Assembly: GCA_002399025.1 (NCBI GenBank)
Contig: DHCV01000026.1
Coordinates: 123,740-187,739 of the forward strand
Direction of reading: 5' to 3'
From: Bacteroidales bacterium UBA4893
GTDB lineage: Bacteria > Bacteroidota > Bacteroidia > Bacteroidales > P3
DNA: 64,000 nt
The notes under the pieces are model-generated. The model saw nothing but the letters and a program-made list of their open reading frames with translations. It had not been told where the DNA came from and searched no databases. Made by a program: the position numbers and the translations under genes. This document shows, piece after piece, positions 17,908 to 26,152 of the stretch (the first letter of the stretch is position 1; every line of letters begins with the position of its first letter).

Positions 17908-19314
17908 TTAAAAATAAATATCTCTTTGTCCTTTGTGTATGCTTTCAAGATTTTCTTCAATCTTCTTTTGCAACTGAGGTTTTGTAATTTCGTTTGTCAT
18001 CTTTTCAATTAATGCTAATCCTTTTCTCTTGGTTTCTTCGGATGCAAAGTCTTCAAGATATTCTTGGAAGGTAAACATTGCATTTGGCAAACAGAAATCT
18101 TTAATCAAGCCTGGCTTTGCTAAGTCCATAAAGTCGTGTCCAACTCTTCCTTTGCGATAACATCCTGTGCAGAATGAAGGAATGTAACCAGCATCTGCCA
18201 ATGAAGAAATTACTTCATCCAATGATCTATGGTCGCCAGTTGAGAATTGTGTTCCTGTTCCTTCTTCATCATGTGCATAAGAGCCTGGGTTGGTTTTGGA
18301 AGCTGCTGAAACCTGAGAAACTCCATATTTAATTAATTCATTTCTCATTTGGTCGTTTTCTCTTGTGGAAAGAATTATTCCAGTGTAAGGAAGTGCAATA
18401 CGGATTATGGCAACAAGCTTTTTGAAATCATCATCACTAACAGGAGAAGGAACATTTTCTGAATCAGGAGCTCCAACTGCTGGTTCCATTCTTGGAACAG
18501 AAACAGTGTGAGGACCGCAACCAAAAGCACTTTCGAGATGTTTAGCATGTTCTATCATTGCCAAAACTTCAAATCTATAATCAATAAGTCCCAATAAAGC
18601 ACCAATTCCAACATCATCAACACCACCTTCCATTGCTCTATCCATAACCGTTAAACGATAAAGATAATCAGCCTTTGGTGTTCCTTTTGGGTGGAATCTT
18701 TCATACATTACTTGATCGTAGGTTTCTTGGAAACAAACATAAGTACCAATCTTTTCGGCTTTAAGTCTTGCAAAGTCATTAACTTCCATTGGTGCAAGCT
18801 CAACATTAATTCTTCTTATATAATCTTTTCCGTCTCTTTCTCTAACTCCATAAGTTGTTCTAAGAGCTTCAATCATATAATCAGTACCATTATAATTGTT
18901 TTCACCACAAATCAAAAGCACTCTCTTATGTCCTTGTTTCAAAAGGGCAGAAGTTTCTTGTGCAATCTCATCCATTGTTAAAATCTTTCTTTTAATAAGA
19001 TGATTATCTTTTCTGAAAGAACAATAGGTGCAGTTGTTTACACAAACATTACCTGTATATAAAGGAGCAAACAAAACAAGTCGCTTGCCATAAATATCTT
19101 CTTTTATGATTTTAGCAGTTTCCATAATCTTATGGATTTGATTGCTGTCCGTAACTCTAAGCAAGGCACCAACATCTCCCAAACCAATTCCTTTAAGTTT
19201 TAGGGCATAGTTTAGTATTTCATCAACCTGACTTTCAGTTGGTACTTCTCCTTCAATTATTGAATAGAGTTTATCCCTATCAATAAAGTTCTTATGTCTT
19301 TCTGCTATGTTCAT
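17908..19314 (-). CDS. hydG: [FeFe]-hydrogenase maturase HydG
   Basis: HydG is a radical-SAM tyrosine lyase that makes the CO and CN ligands of the [FeFe]-hydrogenase H-cluster precursor. The 468-residue protein has the radical-SAM triad Cys91-Cys95-Cys98 (CVNNCTYCSF) and the diagnostic C-terminal auxiliary-cluster cysteines 382, 385 (CTGCYRKGRVG) and 408. ThiH, its closest relative, lacks that C-terminal motif pattern. It lies directly after a TM1266-type regulator gene and a structured leader. HydE, HydF and the hydrogenase itself are not in this window. Confidence 0.96.
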   Translation of the reverse strand: MNIAERHKNFIDRDKLYSIIEGEVPTESQVDEILNYALKLKGIGLGDVGALLRVTDSNQIHKIMETAKIIKEDIYGKRLVLFAPLYTGNVCVNNCTYCSFRKDNHLIKRKILTMDEIAQETSALLKQGHKRVLLICGENNYNGTDYMIEALRTTYGVRERDGKDYIRRINVELAPMEVNDFARLKAEKIGTYVCFQETYDQVMYERFHPKGTPKADYLYRLTVMDRAMEGGVDDVGIGALLGLIDYRFEVLAMIEHAKHLESAFGCGPHTVSVPRMEPAVGAPDSENVPSPVSDDDFKKLVAIIRIALPYTGIILSTRENDQMRNELIKYGVSQVSAASKTNPGSYAHDEEGTGTQFSTGDHRSLDEVISSLADAGYIPSFCTGCYRKGRVGHDFMDLAKPGLIKDFCLPNAMFTFQEYLEDFASEETKRKGLALIEKMTNEITKPQLQKKIEENLESIHKGQRDIYF

Positions 19315-19333
19315 ATATTTTTGTTTATTAATT

Positions 19334-19588
19334 TTATCTGTTATTTCCCTTAGCCAAAATTGATTTCACTTCCACGCTTTCCAATCTTCCCAATTTTCCA
19401 GTTAGAGCGTTGATTTCGTTGCTTGTTGATTCAATAACTAAGGTAATTATATGTAAACCCTTATCTAAAAGAGGCAAGCCCTGACGAGCCAATATGGAAT
19501 CAGAATATTCCGACAATAAACTATTGACAGTAGTTGCTACTGCTTTATCGTAAATAACAATTGAGATTGTTCCAATTCTCTTTTCCAT
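19334..19588 (-). CDS. TM1266-family iron-only hydrogenase system regulator
   Basis: An 84-residue protein reading MEKRIGTISIVIYD, then a helical SLLSEYSDSILARQGLPL and a C-terminal ITLVIESTSNEINALTGKLG. This is the small ferredoxin-fold, NikR-C-like protein usually found beside hydrogenase maturation genes. A regulatory role is proposed for the family but weakly established. It is followed by hydG after 19 bases, so they share one transcript. Confidence 0.85.
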   Translation of the reverse strand: MEKRIGTISIVIYDKAVATTVNSLLSEYSDSILARQGLPLLDKGLHIITLVIESTSNEINALTGKLGRLESVEVKSILAKGNNR

Positions 19589-19656
19589 TAGTCCTACTTT
19601 TGGATTAGATTAATAAATATTTTGTTTAATAGATTGATTTTACTCGCTTTGTGAAA

Positions 19657-19685
19657 GAGTCCCACTAAGGAAAGTCCTTACACTC
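19657..19685 (-). promoter_or_regulatory. Hairpin in the hydG-operon leader
   Basis: On the minus strand, TAAGGA-CTT-TCCTTA (19666-19680) is a perfect 6-base stem with a 3-base loop, nested in an outer GAGT/ACTC pairing (19682-19685 with 19657-19660). It sits about 70 bases upstream of the regulator start and just after the promoter. No T-run follows, so it is not a simple terminator. Confidence 0.45.
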
Positions 19686-19702
19686 AGGTTTCAAATACGC
19701 TG

Positions 19703-19710
19703 CAAATATA
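19703..19710 (-). promoter_or_regulatory. -7 box for the TM1266/hydG operon
   Basis: Minus strand TATATTTG followed by CAGC. It predicts an approximately 110-base leader containing the hairpin at 19657-19685. Confidence 0.55.
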
Positions 19711-19753
19711 CAAAAGATTTCCTAATACAATAATAAATATGTGAAAATAAAAA

Positions 19754-20968
19754 CTATTCCCCTCTAATTCGAATAACGTTTATTAGGGTGTCTTTCTTTG
19801 TTAGGGTGATGCTATAGCGTGTTTCCAAAGTCTTTTTCTTTTGCTCAAAACTCTTTTGATAAAACACATTTTTATCAATCCAAATCGTCCTATCATATAC
19901 TCCCTTTTGAGGAATTACATCCAAAGTCTTCTCTTTTTCAAACATAATAGGAACTGATAGCTGAGAGCATAAGGAATAAACTCCAACCTTAGTTAATGGA
20001 TCATAGTTGTAAAGGTCGTCCTCCTTATAGGAAATACTATCCCAATCCTTTGCGTTAAGAACCCAAACCAAACGTTTCTCTTGAATGGTATCTATCTGAA
20101 TTTTCTTCAATTTTGCCAAATCAATCAATAACTCCCTATAATCTATCTTAGAATTGGTGTCCTTTCGCTCAACCCTCATATTGTATTTCCTAAAATCTGT
20201 AACCTCATTATCAATAACCCAATATGAAGTATCGGAATATTCAATCAAGCTCTCTGCAATAGAGCCAATAGTATATCTTTCTATACTAATTTCAGCAATA
20301 CCAAAAGTAGATGTGGTTCTACCTCCAAAGCTCCACTGAGGAGCAACTCTTGAAAGGGTAGACTTATAGGTTGTGTTTTCCAATGTATTGGTTTCGTTAG
20401 AGGAGAATATCAAACCCATTGCAGCAATAGCTATAAAATTATTGATAGCATGAACAATTATGGCAGTTAGGAGGTTAAATCGTAATGCAAAATAGGCAAA
20501 AAACAAACCCGCACCAAGATATTGAGCAAATGCAAGGTAGAAGCTCTTTGGTTGAAGGTTATCGTAGTGCATTATGGCAAAGGTCAGGGAGGTTAGGATA
20601 AGGAATGAAAACAACCTATGCTTTGGTTTATCTTTAAAAAGGAAAATTATTGCCAAGAAAATTATGGAATAAATAATCCCTGCATAAATATTAAATAAGA
20701 AGACAAACAATGAGGAGGCAACAAAGCTAACCCATGTCCAAGCTTTTTTCTTACAAGCCCACGAACGAAAAGCAATCTCTTCCGTAATGGGAGCAAAAAT
20801 CACAATAAAGAAGAAGACAACAGCCAATGGCATATCTAAAACAAACCTATATATTGGAGCATCTAATATATCTCTTTCGCTGTCAAAAAGTAAGGTAAGA
20901 GCCATGCCCAGAGCCATAAGGCAAAGAGATAAGACCAATAAATAACGATAGTTTTTTCTTAAATTCAT
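19754..20968 (-). CDS. CPBP-family intramembrane metalloprotease
   Basis: The 404-residue protein has an N-terminal membrane half with the CPBP (Abi/CAAX-protease-like) motifs: APITEEIAFRSW (glutamate pair and arginine), TFAIMHYDN, and IVHAINNFIAIAA. These form the intramembrane active site. The C-terminal half (about 200-404) is soluble-looking, with no recognised domain, and includes KKDTLINVIRIRGE at the end. That tail makes it longer than a basic CPBP protein. Its substrate is unknown. Single gene, with promoter at 20998-21005. Confidence 0.85.
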   Translation of the reverse strand: MNLRKNYRYLLVLSLCLMALGMALTLLFDSERDILDAPIYRFVLDMPLAVVFFFIVIFAPITEEIAFRSWACKKKAWTWVSFVASSLFVFLFNIYAGIIYSIIFLAIIFLFKDKPKHRLFSFLILTSLTFAIMHYDNLQPKSFYLAFAQYLGAGLFFAYFALRFNLLTAIIVHAINNFIAIAAMGLIFSSNETNTLENTTYKSTLSRVAPQWSFGGRTTSTFGIAEISIERYTIGSIAESLIEYSDTSYWVIDNEVTDFRKYNMRVERKDTNSKIDYRELLIDLAKLKKIQIDTIQEKRLVWVLNAKDWDSISYKEDDLYNYDPLTKVGVYSLCSQLSVPIMFEKEKTLDVIPQKGVYDRTIWIDKNVFYQKSFEQKKKTLETRYSITLTKKDTLINVIRIRGE

Positions 20969-20997
20969 AATCTTTAACTTAAAGGGTTATTCTTTGG

Positions 20998-21005
20998 CAA
21001 AGATA
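20998..21005 (-). promoter_or_regulatory. -7 box for the CPBP gene
   Basis: Minus strand TATCTTTG, about 30 bases before the ATG. Confidence 0.5.
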
Positions 21006-21063
21006 TAAATTTATTTCAAAAGCAATAGCTAACTATATAATGAAAACTAAAAGCAAACAAGAG

Positions 21064-21387
21064 TTATTCTATTTTTTCTAAGTCTTTAAGAGCTTTCCTT
21101 TTTGATTTTCTTGATGTAAATACAAAGAAAAGGAATGTAAGAGGGAAGAATTTAATTGTATATGGAGTTCCCATTTCTTTTTCGTAATCAAAATATGAAT
21201 AAATGCAGATTGAATAATAGATAATTATATACGACAAAATAAATATTATTGTGAATTTGTTTTGTTTATAGGAAAGAACTGGATTTTGTTGTTTCTTGTA
21301 CAACAAGTTATAAGAGTATAGTATAAAATATAAAACAAGTACTACTATGCTAACAATAATATCTACTAAGCTAAATTGAATATTCAT
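21064..21387 (-). CDS. Small membrane protein of unknown function
   Basis: About 107 residues beginning MNIQFSLVDIIVSIVVLVLYF, with two hydrophobic segments (about 8-28 and 42-64), a third weaker one, and a basic C-terminus (SRKSKRKALKDLEKIE). The frame could start at a TTG at 21417, but that codon lies inside the TATCTTTG promoter box at 21415-21422. The ATG at 21387 is therefore the better start. No family is recognised. Confidence 0.55.
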   Translation of the reverse strand: MNIQFSLVDIIVSIVVLVLYFILYSYNLLYKKQQNPVLSYKQNKFTIIFILSYIIIYYSICIYSYFDYEKEMGTPYTIKFFPLTFLFFVFTSRKSKRKALKDLEKIE

Positions 21388-21414
21388 TTTTTTTGTTTTA
21401 TTAATATTGTCCGG

Positions 21415-21422
21415 CAAAGATA
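21415..21422 (-). promoter_or_regulatory. -7 box for the small membrane protein gene
   Basis: Minus strand TATCTTTG. Its position rules out the upstream TTG as the start codon. Confidence 0.45.
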
Positions 21423-21585
21423 TAGATTTATTTTAAAAAAGAAAGGTTGACAGCAGACTTTAAATCTGGAAATTAAAACTAAGAGTATAAATAAAAAGTG
21501 TAAAATTATTTCAGTACCAGAAAATTTTTGTAATATTGCATTTTATAAGCTGAAAGGTTTTTCTTATAATAAAAACTAATCTCTA

Positions 21586-22089
21586 TTGAAATTTTTTTTA
21601 ACGTTTTTGTTTGTTTTTTCTTCATTAATTAGTCTTTCTCAAAAGTATAATGACCTAAATCATTATACTCTTTTTTATAATCAAGATACTTTTGATTCTG
21701 ATACTTGTTGCTGGCGGCAATTGAGTAATAATAAAAAATATATTGAGGCAGCAAACCTTATTGTTTTATATCTAAAAACAGAGAAGCCTGTAAATAGACA
21801 TTCTCTTAACTGGCACTGTGGACAGATGTTTGCAATGGCTCATTCTGACAAATTAGCGAAAAAGTATTTTAAGCGAACTTATTCAATATTTTATAAATGG
21901 TTTGGTGACACCGATGCAAAAACATGGTACTACTATGTAAAAGGGACAATAGCATTTATTGATAATGACAAAAAGAAACTAGAATCCATTATTCACACAT
22001 GGAAAAACAAGTACCCTCCTGACAATAATTTAGAAACTCTAATCCGCCTCAATAAAAATTGGGGCATAAGTTATGAACAGGCTTATTGA
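21586..22089 (+). CDS. Secreted protein of unknown function, TPR-like
   Basis: The 167-residue protein begins at a TTG (21586) and opens with a clear signal peptide, MKFFLTFLFVFSSLISLSQ. The TTG start is preferred because it gives an intact signal sequence. The mature part has cysteines (DSDTCCWRQL, NWHCGQMF) and helical stretches such as KLAKKYFKRTYSIFYKWFG that resemble a short TPR-like helical repeat protein. No family name can be assigned. No operon partner. Confidence 0.6.
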   Translation: MKFFLTFLFVFSSLISLSQKYNDLNHYTLFYNQDTFDSDTCCWRQLSNNKKYIEAANLIVLYLKTEKPVNRHSLNWHCGQMFAMAHSDKLAKKYFKRTYSIFYKWFGDTDAKTWYYYVKGTIAFIDNDKKKLESIIHTWKNKYPPDNNLETLIRLNKNWGISYEQAY

Positions 22090-22216
22090 TTCTTTTAAAA
22101 TTAGTTGTTTCTCAGTATTCAAAGATATAAGTTTCAATTTGAAAACTAAGATTCTAAAATTCTATTTATATTACATTTGTTTTAACCATTTTTAATAACA
22201 CTGAATGTCGCATTTT

Positions 22217-22348
22217 GTTTTATGGCGTATTACAACTCGTTTTACAGCCTAAAACACCCTCTTTTACGGCGTAAAGCACTTTGTAATATGGCGTAAAACA
22301 ACTTGTATTAGCTCGTTTTACACCTCGTTTTACGCCGTAAAACTAAAT
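22217..22348. repeat. Six-unit, 22-base-period palindromic array
   Basis: In the 430-base gap after the TPR-like gene. Units start at 22217, 22239, 22261, 22283, 22305 and 22327, each exactly 22 bases. The best unit carries the dyad GTTTTACGCCGTAAAAC (22327-22343); others are degenerate copies (TTTTACGGCGTAAA, ATGGCGTAAAAC). There is no separate spacer, so this is not a CRISPR array. The rest of 22090-22519 shows only a promoter (22425-22432). Confidence 0.85.
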
Positions 22349-22424
22349 CACTTCTATTTCATTTTATTATTAAACTTGGTTACTCGAAAAAGAGTTATAG
22401 AACATTCAGAATTTGAAAAAGTTG

Positions 22425-22432
22425 TATATTTG
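22425..22432 (+). promoter_or_regulatory. -7 box for the DUF4838 gene
   Basis: TATATTTG, about 88 bases before the ATG at 22520. Confidence 0.45.
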
Positions 22433-22519
22433 TTGGAATAAAATAAGTTTGAGTGATGTTTTCTGCACCATAGAATTTAGATTTATTTTTTTTAGATTTA
22501 TTTTGTTAATCAGTAGTTT

Positions 22520-24883
22520 ATGAAAAAGATAGTTTTAATTAGTTTATGCCTTATTTTTAGTCTTTCTTCTTTTGCTCAGAAAGATAAATTAACTTTGGTT
22601 AAGGATGGAAAGAGCGATTATGTTATTGTTATTCCTCATGATCATTCTGAGTGGATAAAGTATTCTGCTGAATTATTACAAAAGGATATTTATAAGGTTA
22701 GCAATTGCTTAATTCCAATTGTTACGGATAAAGAAAAGCCTAAAAAAAGGGAAATTAATATTGGTTTTACTAATCGATTAAATAGTAAAGGATTTACAAA
22801 TCATTTAATGGGAGAATTTTATACAATTTCAGATGATACGGCATCTTATTTTGATAAAATAAATGAAGATTTTGGCTATACTATTCGAACTGATGGGAAA
22901 AGAATTATAATACATAATGGTTATAAATATTGTTATAAAGGGAATAATGATATTTCTGTTGTATATGCAATTGTAGATTTTCTTGAAAAACACATAGGGA
23001 TTAGAAAGTTTACACCTGATTGTGAGGTTTATCCTAAGAAGAAAGATATTATTCTTGATATTAAAGATTTGAATTATTCTTATAGTTCTCAAAACACTTT
23101 CCGTCAAGTTCGTTCTGTTTTTACTCGTGAGAATAAGGATTTTCGATATTGGTTAAAACAACATTTGCAAGAGGATATGTTTGCTGAAGGTTTCTTTGTT
23201 CATACTTTTGAAAAATTGGTACCAAGGGCTAAGTATTTTGAAACTCATCCTGAATATTTTGCAGAAGTGAATGGAAAGAGAATTCATGACCAGTTATGTT
23301 TGAGCAATGAGGATGTTTTTAAGATTGTTGTTGAAAGATTGAAAGAGGAAATGAAGAAACAACCTTTGGCTATGGTTTGGTCGGTTAGTCAAAATGATAA
23401 TTTTTCCTATTGCTCTTGTCCAAAATGTCAAAAGATTAATGAAAGGGAAGAAGCACCCTCTGGTGCATTGATTGAATTTGTCAATCGTGTTGCAAGAGAA
23501 TTTCCTTATAAAATAATCTCTACCTTAGCTTATCAATATTCTCGTAAAGCTCCAAAGACAATTAAGCCAGAGTATAATGTTCAAATTATGCTTTGTACCA
23601 TTGAGGAGGATAGAAATAAAACTATTGAAGAATCAAGCAATGATGCTTTTAAAAAGAATCCTAATGCTCAAACCTTTGCAATGGATATTATGGATTGGGG
23701 AAAGATAACTAAGAATATTTTCCTTTGGGATTATAATGTTGATTTTGCTTATTCTGTTTCTCCTTTCCCAAATATTCATGTCTTAAAGCCAAATCTTTTG
23801 TTTTTCATGGAAAACAATGCTTTTCAACATTTCCAACAAGCCAATTCGGATGTTGGTCATGAGTTTGCAGAGCTTAAAACCTATTTAATAAGTAAGCTGC
23901 TTTGGAATATTAATATTGATCAAGATTCAATTATTAATGAGTTTTTGCAAGGTTATTATGGAAAGGCTTCATCTTACATTAGACAATATATTGATACTCT
24001 CCAATACTTTGGGCAAAACTCAAAGGTGTTCTTAGATATTTATGCTCCACCAACAAACTATTCAAAAACATTTCTTTCAAAAGATAAGATAGATATTTAT
24101 TCTTCAATATTCGATAAGGCAGAAGAAGCTGTTGGGAATGATTCTGTTTATCTTTTAAGAGTTAGAACTGCTCGCTTGCCACTATGGTTTGCAATTATGG
24201 AAATAGGTAAGGCAGATATGTTTGGAGAAAGAGGATGGTATATGAAAAATGGTGAAGGGAAATATGTTTTACGGAGAGAAATGAATCAAATGTTGGAGGA
24301 TTTTTACTCCACTTGCGTTAGAGCTAAGGTTAGGGATTTGAACGAAAGCACACTCTCTCCAAAGGAATACTACGAATCAACAAAAAGATTTATTAATATT
24401 AGCGTTGAGAATAATATCGCATTTAATAAGAAAGTTACTTCTTTGCCTAATCCAAGTCCTTTGTATAGTGAAGGTAATATGGGAACAATTACAAATGGAG
24501 TTAGGGGAGATTCGGAATATAAGATACATTGGTTGGGTTGGAATGGAGTTGATTTTGAAATATTCTTGGATTTAGAACATGAGGTGAGAAACAAAAACAT
24601 AAAACTCTCTTCCCTCTATTTTCCAAAAAGTTGGATACTTCACCCAAGCAGTGTTGAGTGTTTTGTTTCAAAAGACGGAAAGACTTATTTTGGTGTGGGA
24701 AAAGTTGAGGTTGGGAATATTCAAACAAAGGAAGAAATCATTAGGGATTATGTTTTCTCTCCAAAAGATTTTGATTATAGATATGTTAAGTTTGAGATAA
24801 AAGGAACAAATTCTCTTCCTTATTGGCATCCTTCCGAAGGTGGCACGAGTTGGGTGTTTTTAGATGAAATTATAGTAGAATAA
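22520..24883 (+). CDS. Secreted DUF4838 protein with C-terminal F5/8-type C-like domain
   Basis: The 787-residue protein has a signal peptide (MKKIVLISLCLIFSLSSFAQ). An N-terminal region resembles the glucuronidase-type N-domain (IVIPHDHSEWIKYSAELLQ). A DUF4838 TIM-barrel-like core follows, with DFLEKHIGIRKFTPD, WSVSQNDNFSYCSCPKCQ and PSGALIEFVNRVAREFP. The last approximately 150 residues look like a discoidin (F5/8 type C) carbohydrate-binding domain (NIAFNKKVTS, then DGKTYFGVGK, YRYVKFEIKGTN). The family is common in Bacteroidota polysaccharide-use loci and is presumed glycan-acting; no activity is established here. No SusCD pair is adjacent. Confidence 0.85.
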   Translation: MKKIVLISLCLIFSLSSFAQKDKLTLVKDGKSDYVIVIPHDHSEWIKYSAELLQKDIYKVSNCLIPIVTDKEKPKKREINIGFTNRLNSKGFTNHLMGEFYTISDDTASYFDKINEDFGYTIRTDGKRIIIHNGYKYCYKGNNDISVVYAIVDFLEKHIGIRKFTPDCEVYPKKKDIILDIKDLNYSYSSQNTFRQVRSVFTRENKDFRYWLKQHLQEDMFAEGFFVHTFEKLVPRAKYFETHPEYFAEVNGKRIHDQLCLSNEDVFKIVVERLKEEMKKQPLAMVWSVSQNDNFSYCSCPKCQKINEREEAPSGALIEFVNRVAREFPYKIISTLAYQYSRKAPKTIKPEYNVQIMLCTIEEDRNKTIEESSNDAFKKNPNAQTFAMDIMDWGKITKNIFLWDYNVDFAYSVSPFPNIHVLKPNLLFFMENNAFQHFQQANSDVGHEFAELKTYLISKLLWNINIDQDSIINEFLQGYYGKASSYIRQYIDTLQYFGQNSKVFLDIYAPPTNYSKTFLSKDKIDIYSSIFDKAEEAVGNDSVYLLRVRTARLPLWFAIMEIGKADMFGERGWYMKNGEGKYVLRREMNQMLEDFYSTCVRAKVRDLNESTLSPKEYYESTKRFINISVENNIAFNKKVTSLPNPSPLYSEGNMGTITNGVRGDSEYKIHWLGWNGVDFEIFLDLEHEVRNKNIKLSSLYFPKSWILHPSSVECFVSKDGKTYFGVGKVEVGNIQTKEEIIRDYVFSPKDFDYRYVKFEIKGTNSLPYWHPSEGGTSWVFLDEIIVE

Positions 24884-24951
24884 GAATCATTTTCTCATTA
24901 GGTTCTATCTGTTTTCTTAACTCCAATTACATCTATTCTGTATAAAAATCT

Positions 24952-24959
24952 TATATTTG
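24952..24959 (+). promoter_or_regulatory. -7 box for the DUF4199-glycosyltransferase operon
   Basis: TATATTTG, about 24 bases before the ATG at 24983. No other good promoter is seen before 29282, suggesting a six- or seven-gene operon. Confidence 0.55.
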
Positions 24960-24982
24960 CAGATTAAAATAAATGTAAAATT

Positions 24983-25594
24983 ATGAAAAGTAAGAATATC
25001 TGGAAATACGCTTTTAATTGGGGCTCTATTATTGGAGGAATATATTTATTATATAGATTAATAGGGTTTTTCCTTAAATTAGAAACGAGTTTTTTATGGT
25101 CTTTGATCGGTACTTTCATCCTCGTTTTTGGAATGGGCTGGGCAATGATAAACTATAAGAAGAACGTTCTTAGACAAAACATTACTTTTGGGAAATTCTT
25201 TGCAATAGGAACAATTATGTCTTTGGTAATTGCTTTCTTTTCGACCCTTTTTCTGACTATTTATGCTGTAAAGCTCAACCCATCTTTCTTAGATGATTTC
25301 TTGATGCAGTATCAAGAATTACTCGATTCAGTTGATCCAAGTATTAATGTTTATGAGAATGAAGAGTTTAGATCAATAATTCAAGCAGTCTTTATTCCTT
25401 CTAACTATGTGTTTAGTTTTATTGGTAATTTATTCTATGTACTTATTCTTTCTCTTTTGCTTACAAGACCAAGTTTTGGAGCTAATATTCAACCATTGGA
25501 TAAGGATAACGATTATGTACCATATAAAGAAGTGAGTGAAGAGCCTGAGGTAACGGAAGAAGAGGATGAAAAATTAGAAGAAGAAAATAAATAA
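24983..25594 (+). CDS. DUF4199 membrane protein (first copy)
   Basis: A 203-residue protein with four hydrophobic segments and a highly acidic C-terminal tail (EEPEVTEEEDEKLEEENK). The layout and GWAMINYKKNVLRQNITFGKFF-type loop fit DUF4199, a Bacteroidota membrane family usually encoded beside a glycosyltransferase, as here. Function unknown; perhaps a membrane partner of the transferase. First gene of the operon, 5 bases before the second DUF4199 gene. Confidence 0.8.
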   Translation: MKSKNIWKYAFNWGSIIGGIYLLYRLIGFFLKLETSFLWSLIGTFILVFGMGWAMINYKKNVLRQNITFGKFFAIGTIMSLVIAFFSTLFLTIYAVKLNPSFLDDFLMQYQELLDSVDPSINVYENEEFRSIIQAVFIPSNYVFSFIGNLFYVLILSLLLTRPSFGANIQPLDKDNDYVPYKEVSEEPEVTEEEDEKLEEENK

Positions 25595-25599
25595 CCGTA

Positions 25600-26142
25600 A
25601 TGAATACAAAAAATAAATCAAATTTCTCAGGAAACTATTGGTCTGGAATATTGAAGTATGGACTATTGATAGGTTTGGGATTATCTTTGGTTGTAATTAT
25701 TCGTTTGATAATAAATAAGCCAATACATTATCCAATTTCCTATTCGGAGTATTTTAGCTTGCTTATATTTATGTTTATTGGAGTTTTGCTATATCGTAGT
25801 AGGTTAGAAGATGGAAAGATTTGTTTTAAGGAAGCTTATTGGGTGGCGTTAGGTTCTGGAATTATTGGAGCTATAATTTATGGAATCTTTATTTATGTTT
25901 ATGCCTCATTCATTGATTCTTCTTTTCAAGGACGTTATTTTGATATTCAAAGGGCGGTTGAAGCAAATTCAAATCTAAGTGATGAACAAATAAACTCTAT
26001 TGTAGGTCCTTCTTCAATTGCCATTTCTTCAATACTTTTTACATCGCTTATGAGTATTTTTTGGGGATTGATTGTTGCAGTATTCTTGAAGAATAAGAAG
26101 AAAGAATTAAAAGAAAAAGAGATAAATAACGTTGATAAATAA
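25600..26142 (+). CDS. DUF4199 membrane protein (second copy)
   Basis: A 180-residue protein with four membrane segments and a basic tail (KNKKKELKEKEINNVDK). It shows the DUF4199 pattern LYRSRLEDGKICFKEAYWVALGSGIIGAIIYGI (about 66-98; long region paraphrased by its ends). It is a diverged paralogue of the preceding gene and sits 10 bases before the glycosyltransferase ATG. Confidence 0.8.
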   Translation: MNTKNKSNFSGNYWSGILKYGLLIGLGLSLVVIIRLIINKPIHYPISYSEYFSLLIFMFIGVLLYRSRLEDGKICFKEAYWVALGSGIIGAIIYGIFIYVYASFIDSSFQGRYFDIQRAVEANSNLSDEQINSIVGPSSIAISSILFTSLMSIFWGLIVAVFLKNKKKELKEKEINNVDK

Positions 26143-26152
26143 AATAAAAGAT

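Noticed and set aside
21388..21417. Upstream TTG start for the small membrane protein
   Set aside because: The TTG lies inside the TATCTTTG -7 box, so it cannot be on the transcript from that promoter.
22217..22348. Possible CRISPR array
   Set aside because: Units are 21-22 bases with no unique spacer between repeats, and no cas genes are present. The same applies to the arrays at 34276, 40005 and 44281.
26132..26152. TTG start for the glycosyltransferase
   Set aside because: The ATG at 26153 puts the conserved first strand at the N-terminus and avoids overlap with the DUF4199 gene.
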